From: Marinobacter santoriniensis NKSG1
Lineage (GTDB): Bacteria > Pseudomonadota > Gammaproteobacteria > Pseudomonadales > Oleiphilaceae
Assembly (NCBI RefSeq): GCF_000347775.1
Contig: NZ_APAT01000015.1
Coordinates: 124,001 to 188,000 of the forward strand
Length of the DNA: 64,000 nt
Direction of reading: 5' to 3'
In this document: one piece after another, positions 33,681 to 42,748 of the stretch
How positions within the stretch are numbered: the stretch's first letter is position 1
Layout of the letters: every line of letters begins with the position of its first letter
Program-made: the position numbers and the translations under genes
The notes under the pieces: generated by a model
Seen by the model: only the letters and a program-made list of their open reading frames with translations
Databases searched by the model: none
Told to the model about the DNA's origin: nothing

Positions 33681-34583
33681 ATGGACTCAAACTCACTGCG
33701 AGCCTTTCTCACAATCGTCGACCAGGGCTCTTTCTCCGAGGCCGCGGAGGTTTTGCACCTGACGCAACCTGCGATCAGCAAACGCCTGGCCGCTCTGGAA
33801 ACTCAGCTCGGCACCAAGCTAATTGACCGGAGCCACCGGGAGATCCGCCTGACGGATGCCGGAAGCCGGCTGCTGCCCCATGCCCGGAAGATTCTGGATG
33901 AGATTCACAATGCGGCGGTGGCGCTGTCACCGGATTCATCGGTGGTAGAGGGAGAACTGGAGATTATTGCCAGCCACCACATTGGCCTGCATCACCTGCC
34001 CAATTGGTTGCGACGATTCACGAAGGCCTATCCGGACGTCACTCTGAATCTGCAGTTCATGGAGTCGGATGCGGCGTTCCATCAGATGCTGAAGCGGAAT
34101 GCGGAGCTGGCCTTTGTCACACTCAGTGACAGTATGCAAAGCCAGTTCGTGGTATACGAACAATGGACTGACCCGATGGCTTTCGTTGCCGGAGACGATC
34201 ACGAACTGACGAGCCAGCGAAACCTGTCTCTGGCGGACCTGGCTCCCTTTCCGGCCCTGCTGCCGGACACGGCCACAGCCACCTTTCGGACGGTCAGTCG
34301 ATTGTTTCTCGAGTCCAATCTGCCGCTGAAGCAGCAGATTCCGACTAATTATCTTGAAACCCTCAAGATGATGACGAGTGTCGGGCTCGGGTGGAGTGTT
34401 TTGCCGGTCAGCATGCTCGACGAGAGCGTTCGCGTGCTGGATGTCGGTTATTCCGTCAATCGGGTGCTTGGCGCCGTCGGTCTCAAGGGCCGCCAGCTCA
34501 GCCAGGCGGCGAAGGCCTTGCTGGAGGTCGTTCGGTTGGAAGAGACGGTGACGGGGAAGCGGGACAGGCGGGACGCTCCATAG
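33681..34583 (+). CDS. LysR-type transcriptional regulator, probable regulator of leuCDB
   Basis: This DNA-binding regulator has 300 residues from the ATG at 33681. A longer frame from 33603 would run into repeat element A. The N-terminal winged helix reads SLRAFLTIVDQGSFSEAAEV, then LTQPAISKRLAALE. The C-terminal two-lobed effector domain follows from about residue 90. It is divergent from leuC, an arrangement typical of a LysR protein that controls its neighbour. The effector cannot be read from sequence. The ribosome site is weak. Confidence 0.88.
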   Translation: MDSNSLRAFLTIVDQGSFSEAAEVLHLTQPAISKRLAALETQLGTKLIDRSHREIRLTDAGSRLLPHARKILDEIHNAAVALSPDSSVVEGELEIIASHHIGLHHLPNWLRRFTKAYPDVTLNLQFMESDAAFHQMLKRNAELAFVTLSDSMQSQFVVYEQWTDPMAFVAGDDHELTSQRNLSLADLAPFPALLPDTATATFRTVSRLFLESNLPLKQQIPTNYLETLKMMTSVGLGWSVLPVSMLDESVRVLDVGYSVNRVLGAVGLKGRQLSQAAKALLEVVRLEETVTGKRDRRDAP

Positions 34584-34624
34584 CGAAAACTGTAACAAAC
34601 GATAACAGCTGACCAGGAGCATTC

Positions 34625-35782
34625 ATGGGCTTTGATGATTACCTCAAGATTCTCGCCAAACACGACGGATCGGATCTGTACCTGAGCACCGGCGCCCCGC
34701 CCTGTGCCAAGTTTCATGGCGCACTCAAGCCCATCGATCGGACGCCACTGGCTCCCGGCGTGATCAAGGACATTGCCTACAGCATCATGGACGAGGAACA
34801 GACAACCGAGTTCGAGCAGGAACTCGAGATGAACCTGGCCTACAGCATTCGCAATATCGGTCGATTCCGGATCAACATCTTCCGTCAGCGTAACGAGATA
34901 TCCATCGTCGCGCGGAACATCGTGACAGAAATACCGAATGCGGATGCCCTGGGGCTGCCCTCAATTCTCAAGGATGTCGTGATGTCCAAGCGCGGTCTGG
35001 TGCTGTTTGTCGGCGCAACCGGATCGGGCAAATCGACATCCCTGGCAGCGCTGATCGATCACCGGAACAGCAATTCCGCCGGCCATATCATCACCATTGA
35101 AGATCCTGTGGAATACATCCACCGCCACAAGAAGAGCATTGTTAACCAGCGCGAGGTGGGCGTCGATACCCGCAGCTTCCAGAAGGCCCTGAAAAACACA
35201 CTCCGTCAGGCGCCGGACGTCATCCTGATCGGTGAGATCCGGGATCGCGAGACCATGGAACACGCCCTGGCGTTCGCGGAAACCGGTCACCTGTGCATTT
35301 CCACGCTGCACGCGAACAACGCCAACCAGGCGCTTGACCGGATCATCAACTTCTTCCCGGAAGAGCGTCGGCCACAGCTGCTCATGGACCTGTCGATGAA
35401 CCTCCGGGCGTTTGTCTCCCAACGGCTGGTGCCCACCATCGACAAGAAACGTTGCGCGGCCATCGAAATCCTGCTGGGAACACCGACGATCAGCGAGCTC
35501 ATCCTGCGAGGCGACATTGACGGCATCAAGGAGATCATGGAGAAGTCGGCCAACCTGGACATGCAGACTTTCGACCTGGCGCTGTTCAATCTCTGGAAAG
35601 AAGGCAAGATTTCGGAGGAAGAGGCCCTGAAAAACGCCGATTCGGCGAACAACCTTCGCCTGAAAATCAAACTCCACGGACAGGGAGGCCAGGACAAGAA
35701 CGCGTCGTCAGCCGCAGCGGCGCCCAGTGGCAGCGGTTTGTCGCTTCAGCTTGAAGAAGACGAGGAGGATCCTGAGGAGTAA
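34625..35782 (+). CDS. pilU: Type IV pilus retraction ATPase PilU
   Basis: This PilT-family hexameric ATPase assists pilus retraction. The 385-residue protein has Walker A GATGSGKST at 130-138, Asp box TIEDPVEYIHRHKKS, Walker B ILIGEIRDRETM and His box TGHLCISTLHANNA. The last 30 residues are a Ser/Ala linker and an acidic tail (LQLEEDEEDPEE). Length and tail favour PilU over PilT. AGGAG precedes the ATG. pilT is not adjacent. The 3' end overlaps the convergent MFS gene by 37 bases. Confidence 0.9.
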   Translation: MGFDDYLKILAKHDGSDLYLSTGAPPCAKFHGALKPIDRTPLAPGVIKDIAYSIMDEEQTTEFEQELEMNLAYSIRNIGRFRINIFRQRNEISIVARNIVTEIPNADALGLPSILKDVVMSKRGLVLFVGATGSGKSTSLAALIDHRNSNSAGHIITIEDPVEYIHRHKKSIVNQREVGVDTRSFQKALKNTLRQAPDVILIGEIRDRETMEHALAFAETGHLCISTLHANNANQALDRIINFFPEERRPQLLMDLSMNLRAFVSQRLVPTIDKKRCAAIEILLGTPTISELILRGDIDGIKEIMEKSANLDMQTFDLALFNLWKEGKISEEEALKNADSANNLRLKIKLHGQGGQDKNASSAAAAPSGSGLSLQLEEDEEDPEE

Positions 35783-36936
35783 GCCGGTTTTGCCACCTGA
35801 GCCCCAGGTGGCGGCCTCAGGCCACGCCAGGTGATGACAATGGCCAGCGCCATGGCCACTGCGCCGCCAAGGAAGGCCGCGCTGGTACTCACACCGTCCA
35901 CCAGGAACCCTGAAAGCCAGGCGCCAACGGCGCCCCCCGCGCCGAATGTGAGGCCGCTATAAAGAGCCTGCCCCTGGCCGTGGTGATGTTGGCCAAAAAA
36001 GCTCTGTATGTACTGGACCGAAATAGCGTGCAGCGCGCCATACGAGGCCGCATGCAGGAGCTGGGCAAACACTAGGACCACCACAAAGTCGGTCATCTCC
36101 GCGATCAGAAGCCACCGGATCATGGTCAGGAACAACGCGCCAATCGCAATCTGGCGAACCGTGAATCGCCGGGTGAACCGGTGCATCACCAGAAACAGGC
36201 CGATTTCGGCAACCACCCCGAGCGACCACAGAAGCCCGGTGGACAGTTTTCCATAGCCATGCTGTTCGAGGTGGATACTGAAAAACGTGTAGTAAGGCCC
36301 GTGGGACACCTGTAGCAGGAAATTCATCAGGAAAAACGTCACCACCGAAGGGTGCGTAACAATCTTCCGAAGACTGCCTCTGGGAGCCGATTGGCGAACT
36401 TCCCCCCGCTCCGAGGGAATCAGAAATGCGGACACTGCAATCCCGGCAAACACCGGTAAAAGCAGCCAGGGCAAGGTTCCGACCGGAACCCACTCGAGAA
36501 TCCCCCCGACGCCTGCCACCGATGCGATAAAGCCGACCGATCCCCAGAGCCGAACCTTGCCATAACGGTCCCTCTGACTGCCCAGCGTTCTCAGGGTAAT
36601 GACTTCATACAGCGGCAGGATGGCGTTCCAGAAAAAGGTAAACGCCAGCATGACCAGCAGTAGTCCGTAAAACCCGGGTTCGAGAAACACACCGGCAAAG
36701 AACAGCGATCCGGTGATTGCACCGAACCGGACGAGCTTTACACGCTGGCCACTGCGGTCACCGAGCCACCCCCAAACACTGGGTGCAACGATTTTGGTGA
36801 GCTGGATTGTCGCCATCAAGGTGGCAATCTGAAGGTAGGAAAAGCCCCGATCCTGAAGATACAGAGACCAGTACGGCAGCAGCCCGCCGAGGAGCGCGAA
36901 AAACCAGAAGTAGAGATTCGAAAGCCGCCAGTAGAT
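35746..36936 (-). CDS. MFS transporter of the 3-phenylpropionate/HcaT type, probable ATC start
   Basis: This 12-span permease has 396 residues if translation begins at an ATC at 36936-36934. From there the frame reads IYWRLSNLYFWFFALLGGLL and on through LPYWSLYLQDRGFS, which is the expected first span of HcaT-like proteins. AAGGAG lies 7 bases before the ATC. The next usual starts, TTG 36819 and ATG 36816, would remove the whole first span. Other marks are YGKVRLWGSVGFIASVAG and WSLGVVAEIGLFLVMHRF. The substrate is unknown. The Ser-rich tail SSGSSSSSSS lies opposite the acidic tail of pilU. Confidence 0.8.
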   Translation of the reverse strand: MYWRLSNLYFWFFALLGGLLPYWSLYLQDRGFSYLQIATLMATIQLTKIVAPSVWGWLGDRSGQRVKLVRFGAITGSLFFAGVFLEPGFYGLLLVMLAFTFFWNAILPLYEVITLRTLGSQRDRYGKVRLWGSVGFIASVAGVGGILEWVPVGTLPWLLLPVFAGIAVSAFLIPSERGEVRQSAPRGSLRKIVTHPSVVTFFLMNFLLQVSHGPYYTFFSIHLEQHGYGKLSTGLLWSLGVVAEIGLFLVMHRFTRRFTVRQIAIGALFLTMIRWLLIAEMTDFVVVLVFAQLLHAASYGALHAISVQYIQSFFGQHHHGQGQALYSGLTFGAGGAVGAWLSGFLVDGVSTSAAFLGGAVAMALAIVITWRGLRPPPGAQVAKPAYSSGSSSSSSS

Positions 36937-36982
36937 ACCAGGACTCCTTCAATACGCTAAACCGAGAGTCCGTGGCGCCGTA

Positions 36983-37075
36983 CGGGTGAGCGGTTCAAAA
37001 AACGCCCGTAAATACGTCCCTGTAGGGCTTGGTCGCGCCGTCCCTGGCGCTCCACATTTTTGAACCGCTCACCCG
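36983..37075. repeat. Palindromic intergenic element, copy B
   Basis: Perfect 19-base arms (36983-37001 and 37057-37075) enclose a 55-base core with GTCCCTGTAGGGCTTGG and CCGTCCCTGGCGCTCC. Imperfect pairing extends outward to about 36972 and 37087. The arms have the same layout as copy A (GGGTG at the outer end, AAAA near the core) but a different sequence, and they still pair. It lies between the aroC stop and the MFS start, so it could also stop or slow aroC read-through. Confidence 0.75.
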
Positions 37076-37112
37076 CACGCCACCACTCGTGCAGAATTCC
37101 GGCTTACAGCCC

Positions 37113-38207
37113 TTAGAGCTGACCGATGATTGGTGTGGAAACCTGGACATCACCATTCTGCCCCCGATGGCGCAGGTAGTGATCCATCAGGACAATCGCC
37201 ATCATCGCTTCGGCAATCGGTGTCGCGCGAATGCCCACGCACGGATCGTGACGACCGGTGGTGATCACCTCGACAGGGTTGCCATCCACGTCAATGCTGC
37301 GGCCGGGCAGTCGGAGGCTGGACGTGGGCTTCAGGGCCATGCTCGCGACTATCGGCTGGCCTGAGGAAATGCCACCGAGCACGCCGCCGGCGTTGTTCGA
37401 CAGGAAGCCTTCGGGCGTCATTTCATCGCGGTGCTCCGTGCCCTTCTGTTCCACGGAATCAAATCCGGCACCAATCTCGACACCCTTGACCGCGTTGATA
37501 CTCATCAGCGCGTGGGCCAGGTCCGCGTCCAGTCGGTCAAAGATCGGTTCACCCAGTCCGGGAGGGACATTCTCAGCCACCACATTGATCCGCGCACCAA
37601 TGGAGTCCCCCTCTTTACGGAGTGCATCCATGTAGGCTTCCATTTCCGGCACTTTATCCGCGTCCGGGCAGAAAAACGGATTCTGGTGAACCTGCTCCCA
37701 GTCCAGCTTCTCCGCGCGGATCGGTCCCAGTTGGGAGAGATAGCCCCGGATCCGGATGCCCAAACGCTGCTCCAGGAATTTGCGCGCAACCGCACCGGCA
37801 GCAACACGCATGGCCGTTTCGCGGGCGGAGGAACGGCCACCACCGCGGTAGTCCCTTACACCGTATTTGTGCATGTAGGTGTAATCGGCGTGTGCCGGAC
37901 GAAACTGGGATGCGATTTTCGAATAGTCCTTGGAGCGCTGGTCGGTGTTCTCGATCAACAGCCCGATCGGCGTTCCGGTGGTTTTTCCTTCGAAAACACC
38001 GGACAGGATCCGGACCTCGTCCGCCTCACGGCGTTGCGTGGTATGGCGCGAGGTTCCCGGCTTACGACGGTCCAGATCCCGCTGCATGTCGGCTTCCGAC
38101 AGTTCCAGCCCTGGCGGGCACCCGTCGATGATGCAGCCCAGCGCGGCGCCGTGGCTTTCACCGAAGGTGGTCACCGTAAACAGTTTTCCAAACGTATTTC
38201 CCGACAT
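37113..38207 (-). CDS. aroC: Chorismate synthase
   Basis: It makes chorismate from EPSP, using reduced FMN. The 364-residue protein shows [20 protein letters not shown] near the N-terminus. Further motifs are [37 protein letters not shown] and [18 protein letters not shown]. It follows prmB by 37 bases, a pairing common in Gammaproteobacteria. Element B lies downstream. Confidence 0.97.
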   Translation of the reverse strand: MSGNTFGKLFTVTTFGESHGAALGCIIDGCPPGLELSEADMQRDLDRRKPGTSRHTTQRREADEVRILSGVFEGKTTGTPIGLLIENTDQRSKDYSKIASQFRPAHADYTYMHKYGVRDYRGGGRSSARETAMRVAAGAVARKFLEQRLGIRIRGYLSQLGPIRAEKLDWEQVHQNPFFCPDADKVPEMEAYMDALRKEGDSIGARINVVAENVPPGLGEPIFDRLDADLAHALMSINAVKGVEIGAGFDSVEQKGTEHRDEMTPEGFLSNNAGGVLGGISSGQPIVASMALKPTSSLRLPGRSIDVDGNPVEVITTGRHDPCVGIRATPIAEAMMAIVLMDHYLRHRGQNGDVQVSTPIIGQL

Positions 38208-38244
38208 GATTCAGTATCTTATCCAGTTCTTATGAGAATTCGCT

Positions 38245-39147
38245 TCAGGATTGACCCTGGGCTTGCCTGAGGTCTTCCGCGCGCAGCAGGAAGACACCGT
38301 CACCGCCGTTTTCAAACTCCAGCCAGGTGAATGGCAGCTCCGGACAGGCTTCGTCCAGCGCCACCCAGCTGTTCCCGACTTCCACGATCAGCAGGCCGTT
38401 TTCGGTGAGATGATCCGCCGCCCCGGCGAGGATGCGGTGAGCGATATCAAGGCCATCCTGCCCGGCTGCAAGTCCGAGTTCCGGCTCGTGCCGGTACTCT
38501 TCCGGCATTGACGCCAGATCCTGCGCATCCACGTAGGGAGGATTACTCAGTATGACATCGTACTTGCCCGTGACACTGGCGAACACGTCTGACTTTACCG
38601 TTCTTACGCGATCACCGACCCCGTGAAGCTCGATGTTGGACTCTGCCACCGCAAGTGCATCCTCGGATATATCCGACAGATCCACCTCCGCCTCCTCAAA
38701 GACCATCGCGGCACCGATACCGATACAACCGCTTCCTGTGCAGAGATCCAGGACCCGTGCGACCGGCGTGTCGCCCAGCCAGGGTTGAAGACCATTTTCG
38801 AGCAACTCACCAATCGGGGATCTCGGGACCAGCACCCGCTCATCCACATTGAACGGCATGCCCATAAACCAGGCTTCGCCGAGGAGGTACGCCAACGGCA
38901 CGCGTTCATTCACCCGCCGATTAATACGATCAACAATCAATGTTCGCTCTTCGCGGGTCAGCCGCGCATCCAGAAACAGCGTGTTATTTTCAAGCGGCAG
39001 ATGGAGGCTACGCATGACGAGTTGGACGGCTTCATCCCAGACGTTGTCGGTTCCATGGCCGAAGAACAGCGAAGACGCCGCAAAACGGGAAGAAGCAAAC
39101 CGGAGGTAATCGCGGACTGTCTGGAGGTCGTCAATCGGGGTGGTCAC
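38245..39147 (-). CDS. prmB: Ribosomal protein L3 N5-glutamine methyltransferase
   Basis: It methylates a glutamine of ribosomal protein L3 with SAM. The 300-residue protein has the SAM loop [16 protein letters not shown] and the NPPY catalytic motif in [11 protein letters not shown]. The L3-specific family is favoured by the [19 protein letters not shown] stretch and by its place next to aroC. The start is GTG at 39147 with AGGAACC about 9 bases upstream. Confidence 0.94.
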   Translation of the reverse strand: MTTPIDDLQTVRDYLRFASSRFAASSLFFGHGTDNVWDEAVQLVMRSLHLPLENNTLFLDARLTREERTLIVDRINRRVNERVPLAYLLGEAWFMGMPFNVDERVLVPRSPIGELLENGLQPWLGDTPVARVLDLCTGSGCIGIGAAMVFEEAEVDLSDISEDALAVAESNIELHGVGDRVRTVKSDVFASVTGKYDVILSNPPYVDAQDLASMPEEYRHEPELGLAAGQDGLDIAHRILAGAADHLTENGLLIVEVGNSWVALDEACPELPFTWLEFENGGDGVFLLRAEDLRQAQGQS

Positions 39148-39233
39148 TTGAAAAGGTTCCTGTTCTGGCGCATATCAGCGCGGGATTATACGCTGTTTCC
39201 ACCCCCGGCTGCAGCCCACCGCCACGGAGGTTT

Positions 39234-40436
39234 TCAGACAGCCAGAGGGCCAGAACTGTTGCGATTGAGTTCGTACCGGTCAAGAGCCGCCGCCATGCGC
39301 TCCCGCCCAAGCTGGATCAGCTCCGGCGCTTTGTGGTAATCGTAGCTGCGACAGGCATTTTTGGGCACATTCACGAGCAGATCCGGCGGATAGCCGGCAA
39401 TCTTGTACTGCACCAGGGCACTTTGCATTGTTTCGATCGTCAGGTTCATGACATCGAACTTGCCAATCCCCAACTTGTCCCAGTCGATGGTTTCATGCTC
39501 GTCTGCATGCCCCTTGTCTCCTCCGGGGTTTGCCGAGTGCTTTTTATCCTCTTTCTTCCGGACTTCCCGGCTGAGTTTTGTTTCCGGACTGTCTTCGTGC
39601 TGGGCCCTGCGGGAGGCAAGCGATTTTACGGTGTCCCAGTCAAACCAGCGTGAGGCTTTCTCACGGATGGTATGGACCCATTCTTCCATATCGGCGTTTT
39701 CGTCTTCCTCTACGAAGGCCGCATCCGGAACCCGCCGCCGCTGGTCATCTTCGCCACTGAGGTTGACCGCCACAATCATGTCCGCGTGGGCAGAAATGGT
39801 TGGAATGATGGGAAGCGGGTTGAGCAATGCCCCGTCCACCAGCACCCGACCATTCAGAACCAGCGGGGTAACCACGCTGGGTATGGCGACCGATGCCCGG
39901 ATTGCCTGATCGAGCGGCCCTTCCTGAAACCAGACCTCCTTGTGCGCCAGAAGGTCGGTAGCGACCGAGGTGTAAGCCAGCGGAAGATCCTCGATTCGGG
40001 TATCGCCCAGCATGTCGCGAACCACGGCAAAGATTTTCTCACCCCGGATCGCGCCCACAGAATTGAATGTCACATCCAGCAATTTGAGGACATCGAACTG
40101 CCCCAGACCGGTCACCCAGTCTTTGTAGGCCTGCATTTTTCCGGCTGCAAACATGCCGCCAATCAGGGCTCCCATCGAGCAGCCGGAGATAGCCACGATT
40201 TCATAGCCGCGTTCCACCAGGATTTCGATGGCACCGATATGGGCATAGCCACGGGCGCCGCCGCTACCGAGGGTCAGTGCCACGGTTCTCCGCCTCGATG
40301 GCTGCTTACCCTGGTCCTGCGAGGAAGCGACGGCAGACACGTCCGATGTCTGCATGACTTTGGAAAGATTGCTGTCCTGATCGGAAGCAGAAACCTTTTC
40401 GTTCTGGCGCTCTTGCTCTTCCTTGTCCCTGGCCAT
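39234..40436 (-). CDS. Patatin-like phospholipase family protein (RssA type)
   Basis: This predicted serine hydrolase has 400 residues. The oxyanion loop is GSGGARG (57-63), the nucleophile is S87 in GCSMG, and the catalytic Asp is D201 in VDGALLNPLP. The first 50 residues are polar and disordered-looking. Residues 250-310 form a charged insert with EEDENADMEE and KKEDKK. No signal peptide is seen, so it is probably cytoplasmic or membrane-associated. It starts 3 bases after the DUF4892 gene. The lipid substrate is unknown. Confidence 0.87.
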   Translation of the reverse strand: MARDKEEQERQNEKVSASDQDSNLSKVMQTSDVSAVASSQDQGKQPSRRRTVALTLGSGGARGYAHIGAIEILVERGYEIVAISGCSMGALIGGMFAAGKMQAYKDWVTGLGQFDVLKLLDVTFNSVGAIRGEKIFAVVRDMLGDTRIEDLPLAYTSVATDLLAHKEVWFQEGPLDQAIRASVAIPSVVTPLVLNGRVLVDGALLNPLPIIPTISAHADMIVAVNLSGEDDQRRRVPDAAFVEEDENADMEEWVHTIREKASRWFDWDTVKSLASRRAQHEDSPETKLSREVRKKEDKKHSANPGGDKGHADEHETIDWDKLGIGKFDVMNLTIETMQSALVQYKIAGYPPDLLVNVPKNACRSYDYHKAPELIQLGRERMAAALDRYELNRNSSGPLAV

Positions 40437-40439
40437 TGT

Positions 40440-41351
40440 TCACCTCGTAATGACGGAGATTTCGACCCGATTCCCCTGACGTTCCGGATCGTCAATCGGG
40501 ATCGTCGGGCCGACCACAAGCAGCCGCTGCTGATCCCGTCCGACACCGATCCGCGCCAGTACGTCCGATAACGTCTCGGTGGCCGCCCGGGCACGCTCAA
40601 TGGACTGATCCAGTGTTTCATCGTCCTCCAGCGTCGAATACCCCACCAGTACGACGATTGCGCCCTCGTTTCCAGCCTGTTCGCGGACCTGTTGCCGGTC
40701 CGTGGACTTCCAGTCAAATTGGTAGGTTACGCCGCCCTGCCAAGGCACGATCAGAGGCCCGGATACCCGGTCTGACCCGGCGTCAAAGCCCGGCACCACC
40801 GCGCCATTCCCGACTTTCAGATGCTCCACCCAGACATACTTGCGGAGGTTTCCCCGGGTTACGGTGTAAACCAGAGTCAGCCATCGGGTCCCGTCCGGCT
40901 CAAGCGTCCCGGCGGCGAGATAGCTTTGTTCGGAATCCCGCCCGTTCAACGTTGCCTGATCAAAAATACGATTGGCCCAGACCACACTACGACCGCAGGA
41001 CACACCCGAACATTCGAACAGGATTTTCGCGCCCTGTTGCTGAAGCAGAGAAAGGTAATGGTCCCTTGCCTGCTCCCGATTCACATCCCGGGGCAACTGG
41101 TACATCCTCCCCTCTCCGGTGACGGGCAGCCGAACCATGGTCTCCGCGCGGATCTCGTTATTGACTTCCCGGATCGGACTGAGCAAAACCAGATGTCCGC
41201 TGGAGCGCAGGTCCACCTGGACCTCCGGGGTTGACTGACGAAAAGCCTCGGGAAATGCCGACAACTCCGCCGCCAGGCTGTTCAGCGGAAACAGGAGCAG
41301 CGCCCCGACCGCCAGGATCAATCTCCCGGGCAACGAACACCATTTATTCAT
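40440..41351 (-). CDS. DUF4892-type exported protein with OmpA-like C-terminus
   Basis: This exported protein has 303 residues. The signal peptide MNKWCSLPGRLILAVGALLL ends near SLAA. The central part contains CSGVSCGRSVVWANRIFDQ, typical of DUF4892. The last 90 residues resemble an OmpA-like fold (SIERARAATETLSDVLARIG and RQGNRVEISVI). A peptidoglycan or envelope role is possible. The start is taken at 41351 because it opens the signal peptide; it overlaps the hydrolase stop by 8 bases. It precedes the patatin gene by 3 bases. Confidence 0.78.
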   Translation of the reverse strand: MNKWCSLPGRLILAVGALLLFPLNSLAAELSAFPEAFRQSTPEVQVDLRSSGHLVLLSPIREVNNEIRAETMVRLPVTGEGRMYQLPRDVNREQARDHYLSLLQQQGAKILFECSGVSCGRSVVWANRIFDQATLNGRDSEQSYLAAGTLEPDGTRWLTLVYTVTRGNLRKYVWVEHLKVGNGAVVPGFDAGSDRVSGPLIVPWQGGVTYQFDWKSTDRQQVREQAGNEGAIVVLVGYSTLEDDETLDQSIERARAATETLSDVLARIGVGRDQQRLLVVGPTIPIDDPERQGNRVEISVITR

Positions 41352-42264
41352 CGGAAAGAAAGGCTCCCACGGCGTCTTCGACTGCGTGGGTCTCACCATC
41401 AAGATGGCAATGGTGCCCCCCCGGCACATCGACCGTGTTCAAATGGCGGATTCGTGAGGCACGATCGTCGAGCCCCTTGTGGTAAGACAGCAGACCCTGC
41501 TCCGCACGCACGAACAGGGTTGGCGTTTCAATGGCTTCAAGGGTGGCCAAAACCTGTTCCTCGCTCATCATCAGCGGCGAAGGATGTCGCAGCCGCGGAT
41601 CGGTGCGCCACACATAGCCACCATCCACCCGCTCCATGTTACGGGGCACCAGTGTCAACGCCGCCTCGTGGCTTAACGGACTGACCCCACCCTCCCGGGC
41701 ACGGGCCGCGGTGGCAAGGTCCGGATAAACGACGGATTTCCCGGAACCGTTGAGCCGCTTCTTGATGGATCGCCGCAACTGGGGAACCGTCTCCGAAACC
41801 GGCCGGCTGATCGCGCCGATACTGTCGATCATCACCAGGCGACGGACGTTTTCAGGGAAGGCAGCCGCATAAAGGCCGCAGACAATGCCTCCCAGCGAAT
41901 GACCCACCAGATCAACCGGCGCCGTCCCCTGTTCACTGAAATAACGATCGATGACTTCGGCCAGATCCGCAACATAGTCCATTAACAGATAGGACTGTCC
42001 GGCTGGTCGATGCCCGGATTTGCCATGACCGGCCATGTCGATGGCATGCACATCCGACAGACCCGCGAGCGTCGGGCCCAGCTTCTCGAATGTCAGACTG
42101 TTGTCGAGCCAGCCGTGGAGAAGCAGCGTGGGAGGTGTCCTGGAAGCACAGCCGGGGCACGACCAGGAGAGACCGGCAAGATCGATGTTCTTGAGAGACC
42201 AGGTTCTTTCCGAGCACTGAATCACCCCGGACCGGGCCCGGTCACACACGGACGCATCATTCAT
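41344..42264 (-). CDS. Alpha/beta-fold hydrolase
   Basis: This 306-residue hydrolase has the full triad context. The oxyanion motif is LLLHGWLDNS, the nucleophile is S123 in GHSLGG, and the histidine lies in PGGHHCHLDGE near the end. No signal peptide is visible. The family is broad (esterases, lipases, thioesterases), so the substrate is not assigned. It follows pilZ by 13 bases and overlaps the next gene by 8 bases, so co-expression with holB-pilZ is likely. Confidence 0.87.
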   Translation of the reverse strand: MNDASVCDRARSGVIQCSERTWSLKNIDLAGLSWSCPGCASRTPPTLLLHGWLDNSLTFEKLGPTLAGLSDVHAIDMAGHGKSGHRPAGQSYLLMDYVADLAEVIDRYFSEQGTAPVDLVGHSLGGIVCGLYAAAFPENVRRLVMIDSIGAISRPVSETVPQLRRSIKKRLNGSGKSVVYPDLATAARAREGGVSPLSHEAALTLVPRNMERVDGGYVWRTDPRLRHPSPLMMSEEQVLATLEAIETPTLFVRAEQGLLSYHKGLDDRASRIRHLNTVDVPGGHHCHLDGETHAVEDAVGAFLSDE

Positions 42265-42277
42265 GACAACGGCGGCC

Positions 42278-42628
42278 TCACATGGTGTGAGTCGGACGGT
42301 CGGAACTCAGCGAGCCGGCCAGGTAGGATTCGATCTTGGTGCGTGCGGTTTCGTCGTCGCCGTTAAACTGGACGCCGATGCCGGCCGCCCGGTTGCCCTG
42401 AGCGCCTTTGGGGGTAATCCAGATGACCTTGCCCGCAACCGGAATCTTCTCGGGTTCATCCATGAGGTTCAGCAACAGGAACACTTCGTCGCCCAGCTGA
42501 TACTGTTTCTGGGTGGGAATAAACAAACCACCCTGGCGGATGTAGGGCATATACGCCGCGTAGAGAACCGCCTTGTCTTTGATCGTCAGGGTAAGAATAC
42601 CACTGCGCGCGCCAAATCCTGGGCCCAT
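42278..42628 (-). CDS. pilZ: Type IV pilus protein PilZ
   Basis: This 116-residue protein is very like P. aeruginosa PilZ across its length (LTIKDKAVLYAAYMP, LLNLMDEPEKIPVAGKV, GNRAAGIGVQFNGDDETA, SDRPTHTM). That PilZ does not bind c-di-GMP and works in pilus assembly. The RxxxR and D/NxSxxG signatures are absent here too. The ATG at 42628 follows AAAGGTG by about 6 bases; a GTG three codons earlier lies inside that site. It follows holB, as in Pseudomonas. Confidence 0.96.
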   Translation of the reverse strand: MGPGFGARSGILTLTIKDKAVLYAAYMPYIRQGGLFIPTQKQYQLGDEVFLLLNLMDEPEKIPVAGKVIWITPKGAQGNRAAGIGVQFNGDDETARTKIESYLAGSLSSDRPTHTM

Positions 42629-42748
42629 AACTGACACCTTTCACCGTGTTATCAGATCACTTGTCAAAAAGGGAGTAAAAAAATCCCTGACATTCCGGAA
42701 TCATAGCAGTTAACGCGCCGGAACGCGTAGCCTTCCGGGGCCGGACGC

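Noticed and set aside
42718..42738. CCGGAA/TTCCGG stem between holB and pilZ as terminator
   Set aside because: The stem is only 6 pairs and no T tract follows directly on the minus strand.
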